Shown piece after piece: positions 17,845-27,559 of a DNA stretch of 64,000 nt (position 1 is its first letter; every line of letters starts with the position of its first letter). A model generated the notes under the pieces. That model did not search any database. It worked only from the letters and a program-made list of their open reading frames with translations, and had not been told where the DNA came from. The stretch comes from Isosphaeraceae bacterium EP7 (GTDB lineage Bacteria; Planctomycetota; Planctomycetia; Isosphaerales; Isosphaeraceae). The DNA is taken from contig CP151667.1 in assembly GCA_038400315.1 (NCBI GenBank), positions 4,537,174 to 4,601,173 on the forward strand. The letters run 5' to 3'. The position numbers and the translations under genes are program-made.

Positions 17845-19476
17845 ATGAAAACCAGGATGCCAGTGAACAGGGCCGGTTTCATCGGGGGGGCGGTCGCGCT
17901 CCTCATGCTCGGGGCCGTCGAGCCGCAGGACGGTCTGCCGCCCATGCCGGCAACGCGAGCCGGGACGGATGCACGTCAGGATTCTCTTCCCCAGGCCCTC
18001 CCCGGCGACGCACGGAGGGCCGAGCCCGAGGCCCTGGCCATGCCGCCCGGGGAGCCCCTGGGGACGCCGCTTGTCCCCGGGCAGGTCATCCAGCCGATTG
18101 ATCTACCTGGGGCCCTCCGGCTGGCGGGGGCGAACGACCTCGACATCGCGATCGCCCGCGAGCGCGTCGCTCAATCCCTCGCCGAGTTGCAGCAGGCCCG
18201 CGTGATGTGGCTCCCGAGCATCTATATCGGGCCAAACTGGATTCGCCACGACGGCCAGGCCCAGGTCGTCGAGGGCCAGGTCCGCACCATCAGTAAGAGC
18301 TCGCTGTTCCTCGGGGCGACCGCCGCGGCCGGCTCCAGCGTCTCGGGCCCCGTCCCCGCGGGCGGCCCCGCGCAGGTTTCCGGGCTCACCTCCATCCTCC
18401 GCTTCTCGGATGCCATTTTCGAGCCGCTCGCCGCGAGCCAGGTCCTGGAAGCGAGGAAGGTCGGAATCCGGACCGTGACCAACGACTCCCTGCTCGGGGT
18501 CGCCGAGTCTTACATGGACATGCAGCGTGCGGCCGGGACGCTCGCCATCGCCCGCGAGGCCGCGACAAACGCGGAGACCCTGGCGAGCCTCACGGAATCG
18601 TATGCCCGGAGCGGGGCCGGGCTCGACGCGGATTATCGCCGGGCGGTCACCGAGCGGGACCGACAGCGGAAGAACGTCGAGGCAGCGGTGGGCGAGCTCG
18701 AGATGGCCTCCGCCGACCTGATTCGCCGAACGCGGCTCGACCCGAGGCTCGTCGTCGCCCCGGTCGAGCCGCCCGAGACCGTGCTCCGCATCGTCCCCGA
18801 GAATTACCCGATCGATGAGCTGATCACGGCAGGGCTCCGGTGCCGCCCCGAACTGGCCGAGGCCCAGGCCCTCGTCCAGGCGACGCTCACCCGTCTCAAG
18901 CAAGCGAAGCTCAGGCCGTTCATCCCGAGCCTCGCCCTACGATACTCCGGCGGCGGATTCGGCGGCGGCACGAATGGTTTCTTCGGCAACTTCAACGGAC
19001 GCAGCGACGCCGACGTGAACCTCTACTGGGAGGTCCAGAACCTGGGATTCGCCGACCGGGCCATCGCCAGGCAGCGGGCCGCCCAGCAGCGGACGGCGAC
19101 CCTGGAAATGATGAAGATCCAGGACCGTGTGGCCTCCGAGGTGGTCCAGGCCGAGAAGGGCCGGATCGCCGCATCGAGGCAGATGGAGCGGGCGGGCCAG
19201 GCCCTGCCCGAGGCTCAGGCCTCGCTCGCCCTGAATCTCACGAACATCCGACGAGGTGCGGGACTTCCCGGTGCCACCCGTCCCATCGAGGTACTCCAGC
19301 CCATCCAGGCACTCGCCCAGGCACGGGCGGACTATCTCGAAGCCGTCCTCAATTACAACCGATCCCAGTTCCGCCTCTACCGGGCCCTCGGTCGGCCGCC
19401 TGCCCTGAACACGCCCCTGATCGCGACCGCCCCACCGACCGAAACGCCTCCCGGCCCCAAGCCCGTCCGGCGGTGA
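17845..19476 (+). CDS. TolC family outer-membrane efflux protein
   Basis: Product of 543 residues. ATG 17845 is chosen because AAGGAGGG lies just upstream; a TTG at 17806 would add 13 residues. After the signal peptide and a Pro/Ala-rich stretch, the protein has two homologous halves of long amphipathic helices (ARERVAQSLAELQQARVMWLP; ALVQATLTRLKQAKLRPFIP) and short beta strands, as in TolC/OprM. Phrases such as LAIAREAATNAETLASL and VLNYNRSQFRLYRALGRPP are typical of OEP domains. It is the third gene of the efflux set and completes an inner-membrane to outer-membrane channel. A gap of 118 bases separates it from the adaptor. Confidence 0.9.
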   Translation: MKTRMPVNRAGFIGGAVALLMLGAVEPQDGLPPMPATRAGTDARQDSLPQALPGDARRAEPEALAMPPGEPLGTPLVPGQVIQPIDLPGALRLAGANDLDIAIARERVAQSLAELQQARVMWLPSIYIGPNWIRHDGQAQVVEGQVRTISKSSLFLGATAAAGSSVSGPVPAGGPAQVSGLTSILRFSDAIFEPLAASQVLEARKVGIRTVTNDSLLGVAESYMDMQRAAGTLAIAREAATNAETLASLTESYARSGAGLDADYRRAVTERDRQRKNVEAAVGELEMASADLIRRTRLDPRLVVAPVEPPETVLRIVPENYPIDELITAGLRCRPELAEAQALVQATLTRLKQAKLRPFIPSLALRYSGGGFGGGTNGFFGNFNGRSDADVNLYWEVQNLGFADRAIARQRAAQQRTATLEMMKIQDRVASEVVQAEKGRIAASRQMERAGQALPEAQASLALNLTNIRRGAGLPGATRPIEVLQPIQALAQARADYLEAVLNYNRSQFRLYRALGRPPALNTPLIATAPPTETPPGPKPVRR

Positions 19477-19868
19477 TCGGTCGACGAGGCCGAAGATCGC
19501 CCGGTGCCCCTCCGCATTAAATGCCTACGCTTGGGCAGACGCTTTTACACCGATTTCTGTTCAACCACCTGGCAGACGGACATCGAACCCAATCCGACGA
19601 TGAAGTCTGAGCGACTCATCGTCTGCATCCGACCACAATTTTTTCCCCGTTTTCGACCCGATCTGCGGTGATCGTCGATCGAAGGCGAGGAAAGTCGCTC
19701 AAATCCTACAAGAAAGGTAGAATTAGTCGGAGATTAATCTTGACCATTCCAATCGAATAAGAGAGTATTCCCCTCCGTCGGGCAAGTCGTCCTCGTCCGG
19801 GACATCCTGGACGGTGCCCCGGCTTGGTTCCCGCATGCTTGAGTCATGCCTTACGCAGGGAGAAATCC
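19477..19868. other. Intergenic gap with DUF1559 gene upstream region
   Basis: About 390 bases, AT-richer than the coding DNA, without a gene. It contains the candidate promoter listed at 19740-19769; a run of seven T near 19640 is not preceded by a strong hairpin. Confidence 0.5.
19740..19769 (+). promoter_or_regulatory. Candidate promoter for DUF1559 gene
   Basis: TTGACC at 19740-19745, an 18-base spacer and AGTATT at 19764-19769. It lies about 100 bases before the ATG at 19869. The -35 box is strong and the -10 box is moderate. Confidence 0.4.
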
Positions 19869-20966
19869 ATGTCGAAGCGATCGATCGGTTTGAAGGGAGT
19901 CGATCCCAACCGACTGCGGCTTCCAGGGGCTGTGCGCCTCGGATTCACGCTCATTGAGCTGCTGGTCGTCATTTCCATCATCGCGGTCCTGATCGCATTG
20001 CTGCTCCCGGCCGTGCAATCGGCCCGCGAAGCGGCTCGCAGGATCCAGTGCGTCAATAATCTGAAGCAACTGGGGCTTGCTGCCCATAATTATCAGAGCG
20101 TCAACGGCACACTGCCGATGGGCGAGGCTCCGGGGGTCATCTCCCCATTCGTGTCACTGCTCCCGTACGTGGAACAGACGCAGGTCTTCAACTCGCTCAA
20201 CTTCAACACGAACTTCATCACGCTCTACTCGCTCGACTTCCTGAGCAACAACCTCGACAGCCTGACCGCCGGCCGGACTCGCATCTCGGCCTACGTCTGC
20301 CCCTCGGAAGTGAACACCGGGGTCGACAACTTCGGCTTCGGCTACTGGGCCGCCACGTACGGGTGGAATGCGGGCCGATGGCACATCCAGACGAAGCAGT
20401 GGGACGGCCTCTTCGGCCGGTCGATCGACTCCACCACGGGTGGCCAGCTTGTTCCCAAGCTCCCCGTCGTCGGGTTCGAAGGGGTCACCGATGGCCTGAG
20501 TAACACGCTCCTCGTCGCCGAGGTGGCCGCGGGGCCGATCAACCAGGGCGTCGCCCCGACCCGAGTCTCGGAATGCTATGGGCTGTCGAATGTCGGCGGG
20601 CCCAAGAGCGGCACCGACCCCGCCCTTCTGGTCGAATATTGCCGCAACTTCGACTGGAAGAACCCGGCCGGCATCGCCATCAACGCGGGCCTGCAATGGC
20701 GCTACAAGGGCTATAGCTACATGGACGGGACGATCGGCAGGACCTGGTTCAACACCATCCTCGGCCCCAACAAGCTCTGCTGCGCTTACGGCGGGACGAA
20801 CATGACTGCCGCCATCAAGCCGGCGTCTTCATATCACCCCGGTGGCGTGAACACCGCCTTCGCCGACGGAAGCGTCAAGTTCATCAAGGACACGGTCAAC
20901 AAAGACGTCTGGACCGGACTCGGCACCCGAACCGGTGGCGAGGTCATCTCGGCCGACTCGTTCTGA
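19869..20966 (+). CDS. DUF1559 domain protein with type IV pilin-like N-terminus
   Basis: Product of 365 residues. ATG 19869 has a CAGGGAGA ribosome site; an earlier TTG is not supported. The N-terminus has the prepilin cleavage/methylation motif [20 protein letters not shown], followed by [16 protein letters not shown], diagnostic of the DUF1559 (SBP_bac_10) family, which is hugely expanded in planctomycetes. The C-terminal signature [17 protein letters not shown] (H-x-G-G plus DGS) is present. These proteins are probably exported through a type II/IV-like system and form pseudopili or surface-attached proteins. Its role in this cluster is not known. Confidence 0.9.
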   Translation: MSKRSIGLKGVDPNRLRLPGAVRLGFTLIELLVVISIIAVLIALLLPAVQSAREAARRIQCVNNLKQLGLAAHNYQSVNGTLPMGEAPGVISPFVSLLPYVEQTQVFNSLNFNTNFITLYSLDFLSNNLDSLTAGRTRISAYVCPSEVNTGVDNFGFGYWAATYGWNAGRWHIQTKQWDGLFGRSIDSTTGGQLVPKLPVVGFEGVTDGLSNTLLVAEVAAGPINQGVAPTRVSECYGLSNVGGPKSGTDPALLVEYCRNFDWKNPAGIAINAGLQWRYKGYSYMDGTIGRTWFNTILGPNKLCCAYGGTNMTAAIKPASSYHPGGVNTAFADGSVKFIKDTVNKDVWTGLGTRTGGEVISADSF

Positions 20967-21036
20967 CTCGAGAAATCGCGGGCTAATTCCTACTAAATCG
21001 ACGGGAATACTTTAATGTGTCCCGGGAGCTTATCTC

Positions 21037-22449
21037 ATGCTGAGTGTGGAAGCGAGTGACGGGGTCAGGCTCTGCGACGGCCTGACTCGTCGCGAGGCCT
21101 TGCGGGTGGGCGGGATCGGGCTTGGAGGCCTGACTCTGCCGGGACTTCTGCGTCATCAGGCGCTTGCCGCCGAGTCGGGGGGCTCGGGACGTGGGCCCTC
21201 CTTCGGCCGGGCAAAGTCGGTGATCGTCTTCTGCACCAATGGCGGCACCGCCCAGATGGACTCGTTCGACCCCAAGCCGGACGCTCCGGCCGAGGTCAAA
21301 GGGCCCTACAAGTCGATCTCGACGAGCGTCCCCGGGGTCTCGCTCAACGAGTTCCTCCCGCGGCTGTCGAAGCTCCAGCACAAGACGGCGATTCTCAGGG
21401 CGATCCATCACAACCAGACGCTGCACCCCACGGCGATCTACCTGACGCTCTGCGGCGACACGATCACACGCGTCGTGACGCCCGACTCCGCCACGATGAG
21501 CCGCGAGGACCGGCCGCACTTCGGCTCGGTCGTCGCCAAGATGCTCCCCGTCCCCAAGGATCTCCCCGGTTGGGTCATGCTCCCCGAGGCAATGGGCCCC
21601 AACGGGCCGGAATGGCCCGGCCAGTTCGCCGGGTTCCTGGGGTCCGCCTATGACCCGTATCGGATCAACAGCTTCCCGGGCAGTCCCGGGTTCTCGCCCG
21701 GCGCGGTCGCCTCGAATACCGAGGTCTCGGGCGACCGGGTGCACGACCGTCGCGCCCTGCTCGAGCAACTTGGCCGCGGGGCTCGCTACCTCGACGGCGT
21801 CGCCGCGACCACCTCGCTCGATCCCCACTACGTCAAGGCGTTCGACGTCATCTCCTCGCCCAGGGCGCAGAAGGCGTTCGACCTCGAGGCCGAGTCCCCC
21901 GAGACCCGCGATCGCTACGGCAAGCATTACTTCGGCCAGTCTTGTCTGATGGCCAGGCGTCTGGTCGAGGCCGGCGTCAAGCTCGTGCAGATCAACTGGC
22001 TGAGGAGCAACATCGGCGGGCCGGGCGGGCCGGGTTACGACACCCATGCCAACCACTTCGCCATCACCCGTGACCAACTCTACCCGCCGACCGACCAGGC
22101 CTTCTCGACCCTGATCGAAGACCTGGAGGAGCGGGGCCTGCTCGACGAGACCCTGCTCGTCTTCCACAACGAGTTCGGCCGGACGCCCAAGGTCAATCCG
22201 CGTGGCGGGCGAGATCACTGGCCGCAGTGCTACAGCACGCTCCTGGCGGGCGGCGGCATCAAGGGCGGCGTCGTCTATGGAGCGTCCGACAAGATCGGCG
22301 CCTATCCCTCGGCCGACCCGGTCACGCCCAAGGACGTGCTGGCCACCATCTATCACCTGCTGGGCATCGACGTCGAGTCGATCCTTTACGACAAGCTCAA
22401 TCGCCCCCACAAGCTGGTGCATGGCGAAGCGATTCAGGCGTTGATCTGA
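21037..22449 (+). CDS. DUF1501 domain protein, Tat substrate
   Basis: Product of 470 residues. A twin-arginine signal occupies the N-terminus (TRREALRVGGIGLGGLTLPG, Arg18-Arg19), so export is by Tat. DUF1501 is a sulfatase/alkaline-phosphatase-like fold: MDSFDPKPDAPAE, NEFGRTPKVNPRGGRDHWP, and LLAGGGIKGGVVYGASDKIG near the C-terminus are conserved family blocks. In planctomycetes these genes are paired with DUF1549/DUF1553 genes, as here (next gene 34 bases downstream). The biochemical activity is unproven; the fold suggests a metal-dependent hydrolase. Confidence 0.92.
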   Translation: MLSVEASDGVRLCDGLTRREALRVGGIGLGGLTLPGLLRHQALAAESGGSGRGPSFGRAKSVIVFCTNGGTAQMDSFDPKPDAPAEVKGPYKSISTSVPGVSLNEFLPRLSKLQHKTAILRAIHHNQTLHPTAIYLTLCGDTITRVVTPDSATMSREDRPHFGSVVAKMLPVPKDLPGWVMLPEAMGPNGPEWPGQFAGFLGSAYDPYRINSFPGSPGFSPGAVASNTEVSGDRVHDRRALLEQLGRGARYLDGVAATTSLDPHYVKAFDVISSPRAQKAFDLEAESPETRDRYGKHYFGQSCLMARRLVEAGVKLVQINWLRSNIGGPGGPGYDTHANHFAITRDQLYPPTDQAFSTLIEDLEERGLLDETLLVFHNEFGRTPKVNPRGGRDHWPQCYSTLLAGGGIKGGVVYGASDKIGAYPSADPVTPKDVLATIYHLLGIDVESILYDKLNRPHKLVHGEAIQALI

Positions 22450-22483
22450 GCCCTGCCCGCACCCGACCTCGTGACAAGGGGAC

Positions 22484-25084
22484 ATGCGTCCGATGCAAGC
22501 CACACGCCGTTTTCCCAGGGTTGCGCGACTGGCCGGGATGCTCGCGGCGATCTTCGCCGCGGCGTACCCGGCCGTCGGGGCGGAGCAGGGGGGGGCCGTC
22601 GAGTTCCTCGGCAGGCCCGCCCAACTCGTCGTCTCTCCCCCGTCGATCACGCTGCGCGATCGTCGCGAATCCGTTCAGCTCATCGTCTCCGGCCGATTCG
22701 GCGGCGGCGTTGACCGCGACCTGACCCATCTGGTCAAGGTGGAAGTGGTCCCCGCAGGCATCGTCGAGGTCTCTCCCACCGGCTACGTCAGGCCGCTGGC
22801 GGACGGGAGTGCGAATCTCGTCGTCCGTCTCGGGGACCGCGAGGCCAGCATCCCCGTCGAGGTCGCGAGCCACGGCCTTCCCTCGCGGGTGAGCTTCCGA
22901 CGCGAGGTGATCGCCGCTTTCAGCGTCGCGGGTTGCAACGCTGGGGCCTGCCATGGCACTCCCTCCGGCAAGAACGGGTTCAAGCTTAGCCTGCGCGGGT
23001 TCGACCCCGCGGCCGATTTCGCCCAGCTCACCCGCGACCAGTCCGGCCGCCGGGTCAATACGCTCGACCCCGACGCCAGCTTGATTCTCGAGAAGGGTGA
23101 GGGGCGGGTTCCCCACGAGGGGGGCCAGCGGCTCGTCCCGGACGGCGATTACGCCACCCTCCTCCGCGACTGGCTCAACGGCGGTGCGCCGGCCGACCCG
23201 GTTGACCTTCCCGGTCTGGTGTCGATCCAGGTCAACACCGGCACCCGCGTGCTGCACGCGCCGGTCGCCCGCCAGCAGCTCAGCGTCGTTGCCAGCTTCG
23301 CCGACGGAGGTTCACGCGACGTTACCAGGCTGACCGTCTTTAGCAGCAGCGACGAGGACGTGGCCAAGGTCGACGGCGATGGCCTGGTCACGTTTGGCCG
23401 GCCGGGAGAGGTCGCCATCCTGGCCCGCTACCTCGGGCAGCTCGTCCCCATCCAGCTCACCTATGTTGACCCGGGTTCCAGCAAGCCCTGGCCCGATCCG
23501 CCGGTTAATAATCATGTCGACAAACATCTCTACGCCAAGATGAAGCTGCTGGGCCTGGCTCCGGCCGACCTCTCGACCGACGACGTCTTCATCCGTCGAG
23601 CATCGCTCGACCTCCTCGGCGTCCTGCCGAAGCCCGAAGAAGTCCGCGCCTTCCTGGCCGACGGCGGCGCCGACAAGCGATCCAGGCTGATCGATTCGCT
23701 GCTGGAACGCCCCGAATACGCCGACTTCTGGGCCCTGAAATGGGCCGACTTGCTGGGCGTCAACCGGCGTTCGATCCAGGCCAAGGGGACGTACTCGTTC
23801 CACCTCTGGCTCCGCGATCGGATCGCGCAGAACAGGCCGTTCGACGAGGTCGTGCGAGAGATCGTTGCCGCGAAGGGGAGCACGTTCGTCAACCCGCCCG
23901 TCAACTTCTTCCGCAACGATCGAGTGGCCAAGGACCCCCAGCTCCTGGCGCAGAACACCGCGCAGGTCTTCCTTGGTGTGCGGGTCTCATGCGCCCAGTG
24001 CCACAACCACCCGTTCGAGCGCTGGACGACCGACGATTACTACGGCTTCACCGCCTTCTTCTCCAGGGTGACGTCGAAGTCCGATCCGCTTTATCCTCGG
24101 ATCGCCCGGTTCAACACCGGTGCGCTCGTCATCGAGGATGATCGGAGCGGCGAGGCGATCGACATCCGGACCGAGAAGGTCGTTGCCCCCAAGTTCCTCG
24201 GAGGAGAGGCCCCCGAGATCAAGCCCGACCAGGAGCGCAGGGCGGTTCTCGCCTCGTGGATGACCTCGGAGGGGAACCCCTTCTTCGCCCGCCAGCTCGC
24301 CAATCGGACGTGGCATCACCTGCTCGGGCGGGGGATCATCGACCCCGTGGACGACGTGCGAGACTCCAACCCGGCCGCTAGCAAGGAACTGCTCGACCAG
24401 CTTGCGAAGGAGCTGATCTCTTCGTCTTACGACGTCAAGAAACTGATTCGCACGATCATGAATTCGCGCATCTATCAGTTGGGGACGCTGTCCGATGCCC
24501 AGGCCCTGGGGGGCGAGAAATACTTCGTCGGGGCGGTCGTCAAGATGCTCCCCGCGGAGGCCCTGCTCGACGCCCTCTCGGCGGCGACCGACTCGCCCGA
24601 GGTCTTCGGCGACCCCGACAGGCGCAATGCCGACGTGGGCCAGCGAAGGGCCGACAAGGCGGCGGCGGTTCGCGAGACCTTCGGTGACCTGCCCGTCGGC
24701 ATGCGTGCAACCCAGCTCTCCGACGGCGACGTGCTCCAACATCCGTTCCTCTCTGCCTTCGGCCAGCCCGCCCGCGAGACCTCCTGCGAGTGCGAGCGGA
24801 CCGGGGACGCGGGCCTCGGCCACGCCCTCCAGCTCGTCAACGGCCCCAGCATTTTCCAGAAGCTGAGCAAGCCGGACAACCGGATCGGCAAGCTGATCGG
24901 CGCGGGCCAGGAGCCCCCCGCGATCCTCGAGGAGCTGTACCTCGCCAGCCTCAGCAGGCCGCCGACCGACGCCGAGCGAGCCGCCGGCCTCGCCTACGTC
25001 GTTAAGGCCGGCGATGCGCGGAAGGCCTGGGAAGACGTGCAGTGGACTTTGCTCAACTCCAAGGAATTCCTCTTTCGCCACTGA
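22484..25084 (+). CDS. DUF1549/DUF1553 protein with Big2 domains and CX4CH motif
   Basis: Product of 866 residues with a signal peptide (cleavage near VGA-EQ). Domain order: bacterial Ig-like (Big2) strand set at about 45-125; a CNAGACHG motif near residue 151 that may bind haem or metal; a second Big2-like part near 255-330 (ASFADGGSRDVTRLTVFSSS); DUF1549 at about 345-560 with CAQCHNHPF near residue 503; DUF1553 from about 590 to the end. These cytochrome-type planctomycete proteins are proposed to act with the DUF1501 partner upstream on extracellular substrates. Function is unproven. ATG 22484 or 22493 may be the true start. Confidence 0.9.
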   Translation: MRPMQATRRFPRVARLAGMLAAIFAAAYPAVGAEQGGAVEFLGRPAQLVVSPPSITLRDRRESVQLIVSGRFGGGVDRDLTHLVKVEVVPAGIVEVSPTGYVRPLADGSANLVVRLGDREASIPVEVASHGLPSRVSFRREVIAAFSVAGCNAGACHGTPSGKNGFKLSLRGFDPAADFAQLTRDQSGRRVNTLDPDASLILEKGEGRVPHEGGQRLVPDGDYATLLRDWLNGGAPADPVDLPGLVSIQVNTGTRVLHAPVARQQLSVVASFADGGSRDVTRLTVFSSSDEDVAKVDGDGLVTFGRPGEVAILARYLGQLVPIQLTYVDPGSSKPWPDPPVNNHVDKHLYAKMKLLGLAPADLSTDDVFIRRASLDLLGVLPKPEEVRAFLADGGADKRSRLIDSLLERPEYADFWALKWADLLGVNRRSIQAKGTYSFHLWLRDRIAQNRPFDEVVREIVAAKGSTFVNPPVNFFRNDRVAKDPQLLAQNTAQVFLGVRVSCAQCHNHPFERWTTDDYYGFTAFFSRVTSKSDPLYPRIARFNTGALVIEDDRSGEAIDIRTEKVVAPKFLGGEAPEIKPDQERRAVLASWMTSEGNPFFARQLANRTWHHLLGRGIIDPVDDVRDSNPAASKELLDQLAKELISSSYDVKKLIRTIMNSRIYQLGTLSDAQALGGEKYFVGAVVKMLPAEALLDALSAATDSPEVFGDPDRRNADVGQRRADKAAAVRETFGDLPVGMRATQLSDGDVLQHPFLSAFGQPARETSCECERTGDAGLGHALQLVNGPSIFQKLSKPDNRIGKLIGAGQEPPAILEELYLASLSRPPTDAERAAGLAYVVKAGDARKAWEDVQWTLLNSKEFLFRH

Positions 25085-25189
25085 GCCAGACGAGACCCGC
25101 CCCACCCCCCCGTGAGCCTCGGAAATCGGACAAGAAGCCCCGCAGGCCCGGGGGGCAATTCCCCACGCGATCCCTTTGAAAGGAGCGAT

Positions 25190-27226
25190 ATGTCTGACTA
25201 TTCTCACTCAACCGGAATCATCCTTCGATGCGTCGCGATCGGGGCCCTGACATTCCAGACCCTCGCCACGTTGGCTCAGGAACCGGCCAAGTCGCCGGCC
25301 GAAAAGCCCAAGGAACCGATTCCAGCCGCAAGGGCCGAGGCCCCCGAACTGAAGCCGGGCGAGCTGCCCAACGGCGTCGTCTCGGTGCTCGGCGGCGGGT
25401 CTCGCCAGTGGGACGTCGTCCGCTCCGTCGCCTACAGCCCCGACGGGAAGATTCTCGTCTCCGGCTGCGATGACGGCTCAATCTCCAGCCATGACCCGCT
25501 CACCGGGGCGCTCCTGAAGATCATCAAGCCGAAGCGAGTGGCCGCCGGCGAGGGGACGCAGGGGGGCTCCTTCGGCGCCCTCTTCGGCCTCGTCTTCAGT
25601 CCCGACTCGGGCGTTCTCGCCATCGCCTCGGGCGACCAGCAGGTGAAGATCCTGGAAGTCGAGGGCTGGAAGCAGCGCGATAGCCTGACCGGACATACGG
25701 ATGCCGTCATCAATGCCATCTTTACTCCCGATGGCAAGACGATTGCCTCGACTTCGGATGACCACACCTCACGCGTCTGGGACCTGGCCACCGGCAAGGC
25801 ACGCCTGGTGCTCCCCCATCCGGTCGGGTTCTTGTCCTCCTCGGCCATCAGCCCCGACGGCAAGACGCTCGCCCTGGGGGGCTGGGACCACAAGATCCGG
25901 ATCTTCGACCTGGCCGACGGTTACGAGGTGCGAACGATCTCCGGCGGCGATGGCCGCGCGATGTCGCTGGCCTTCTCACCGGACGGGCAGATGCTGGCCG
26001 CCGCCTGGCTCGACGGCTCGATCAGGCTGCTCGACCCGGCCGATGGATCCACGCGCAAGAACCTGAGCGGGCATCGCGGGCCGGTCCTCGCGCTGGCCTT
26101 CACCTCTGACGGTCGGTCCCTCGTCACGGGGGGCTCCGACGGCTCGCTCCGGGTCTGGTCGCCCGCATCCGATCAGCAGCCGAAAGTCATCACTGGCCAC
26201 TCGGGCCCGGTCCTTGCACTATCGATCCACCCCGACGGCAAGCTCCTGGCGACCGTGGGAGCCGACCGTTCGATGCAGGTCTGGGACCTCTCCACCGGTC
26301 TTCCCGCGGCCGGCCCCTCCAAGGTGACGGGTGCCATCCTGTCCGTCGCCTACAGCGCAAACGGTCGGACCGTGGCCACGGGCGATTCCCTCGGCAAGGT
26401 CACGATCTGGAAGGCCGACACCGCCGAATCAAGGATCACCCTGGACGGACATGCAGGGTCGGTCGACGCCGTCGCCTTAAGCGCAGACGGCAAGACGCTT
26501 GCCTCCGCCGGCGAGGACGCAATCGTCCGACTCTGGTCGGTCGCCGACGGCTCGCCGCTCGCCACGCTCGCCGGACATAAGGATTCCATCGCTTCGCTCT
26601 CGTTCTCGCCCGACGGCAAGAGCCTCGCGTCGGCCGGCGCGGACAAGACGATCATTTTCTGGGATGTTGCCGCGGGTGCCAGGAGGCTCGGCTTCTTCGC
26701 CCACACCGGGGCCATCACCTCCGTCGCTTATAGCCCAGACGGCCAGTCAGTCGCCTCGGCCTCCAAGGACCGAGCGATCAGGGTCTGGGACCAGGCCGAG
26801 GGACGCAAGCGGCTGGAGATCGAGCCCGACGAGGATGACGATCCCGACGTGATCGCCTACAGCCCCGACGGCTTGATCCTCGCCGCAACCGGCCACCGCG
26901 ACCTGAGCGTCAAGCTCTGGGACGCTTCCACAGGCGCCCCGAAGCGGACGCTCATCGGTCACCGGATTCGCACCGTGGGGGTCGCCTTCAGCCCCGATGG
27001 CAAATCACTGGCGACCACCGCCGGCGACGGCACGGCCAACCTCTGGGACCTGGCCACCTACAAGCCAACCCGCCAGTTCGCCCTGCACGCGCCCCGCGGC
27101 GAGATCAGCCAAGTCGCCTTCAGCAAGGATGGCCACCTCGCCACCGTCAACGGCAACGGGACCGTCTATCTGATCGACCCGTCAATCCCCGCTCCCACCG
27201 AGCCCGTCCAGGCCGCGGGTCGGTGA
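25190..27226 (+). CDS. Exported WD40 protein, 14 repeats (two beta-propellers)
   Basis: Product of 678 residues starting at ATG 25190 after AAAGGAG. A signal-like hydrophobic stretch (GIILRCVAIGALTFQTLATLA) precedes a Pro/Glu/Ala linker. From residue 60 I count 14 WD40 units, each with a DG-[KQR]-x-LA core and a final [VL]W[DS]-like strand (for example DGKTIASTSDDHTSRVWD and DGKSLASAGADKTIIFWD). That is enough for two seven-bladed propellers. Such propellers are protein-protein interaction platforms. It is the third gene of the DUF1501-DUF1549/1553 run, so it may bring secreted components together. The cytochrome-WD40 fusion further on has a related propeller. Confidence 0.9.
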   Translation: MSDYSHSTGIILRCVAIGALTFQTLATLAQEPAKSPAEKPKEPIPAARAEAPELKPGELPNGVVSVLGGGSRQWDVVRSVAYSPDGKILVSGCDDGSISSHDPLTGALLKIIKPKRVAAGEGTQGGSFGALFGLVFSPDSGVLAIASGDQQVKILEVEGWKQRDSLTGHTDAVINAIFTPDGKTIASTSDDHTSRVWDLATGKARLVLPHPVGFLSSSAISPDGKTLALGGWDHKIRIFDLADGYEVRTISGGDGRAMSLAFSPDGQMLAAAWLDGSIRLLDPADGSTRKNLSGHRGPVLALAFTSDGRSLVTGGSDGSLRVWSPASDQQPKVITGHSGPVLALSIHPDGKLLATVGADRSMQVWDLSTGLPAAGPSKVTGAILSVAYSANGRTVATGDSLGKVTIWKADTAESRITLDGHAGSVDAVALSADGKTLASAGEDAIVRLWSVADGSPLATLAGHKDSIASLSFSPDGKSLASAGADKTIIFWDVAAGARRLGFFAHTGAITSVAYSPDGQSVASASKDRAIRVWDQAEGRKRLEIEPDEDDDPDVIAYSPDGLILAATGHRDLSVKLWDASTGAPKRTLIGHRIRTVGVAFSPDGKSLATTAGDGTANLWDLATYKPTRQFALHAPRGEISQVAFSKDGHLATVNGNGTVYLIDPSIPAPTEPVQAAGR

Positions 27227-27277
27227 CGCCCTCCATCACCGCGAACATCGAGCCATCTACTTCAGGAGGTTCCCGAC

Positions 27278-27475
27278 ATGCGACGTCTCAAGCTCCTCTG
27301 CCTGGCCAGCTTCCTCGCCGCCCCCGTCCTGGCCGCCGCCCCTGGCTGCAGTGATGAATGCGTGGTTGCCGCCTCTGCCGACGAACTTGTCGACGCCCAG
27401 AAGCAGCGTAACGCCAGCCTCGTTGGCGAGACCGGCGGCGCGGCGCCGAGCAAGTCCAAGTTCCGCCGGCGATGA
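27278..27475 (+). CDS. Tiny secreted protein between two WD40 genes
   Basis: Product of 65 residues from ATG 27278 with CAGGAGG 9 bases upstream, a strong ribosome site. The N-terminus LKLLCLASFLAAPVLAAAPG is a signal peptide; the Cys after PG is in a lipobox-like position, though with Pro at -2 it is not canonical. The mature part (about 40 residues) has two cysteines spaced CSDEC, a short acidic part (SADELVDAQ) and a basic tail ending in RRR. It has no detectable family. It sits 51 bases after the first WD40 gene and 84 bases before the second. Its short length and clear Shine-Dalgarno make it a real but uncharacterised gene. Confidence 0.7.
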   Translation: MRRLKLLCLASFLAAPVLAAAPGCSDECVVAASADELVDAQKQRNASLVGETGGAAPSKSKFRRR

Positions 27476-27559
27476 CCTGACCGCGGGGAGGACCGCTTGA
27501 AACCCGGTCTCCTCGCCCGTCTCCACATTCTCAGCTCAGCCCGAAGGAGCCCAGGTCTC

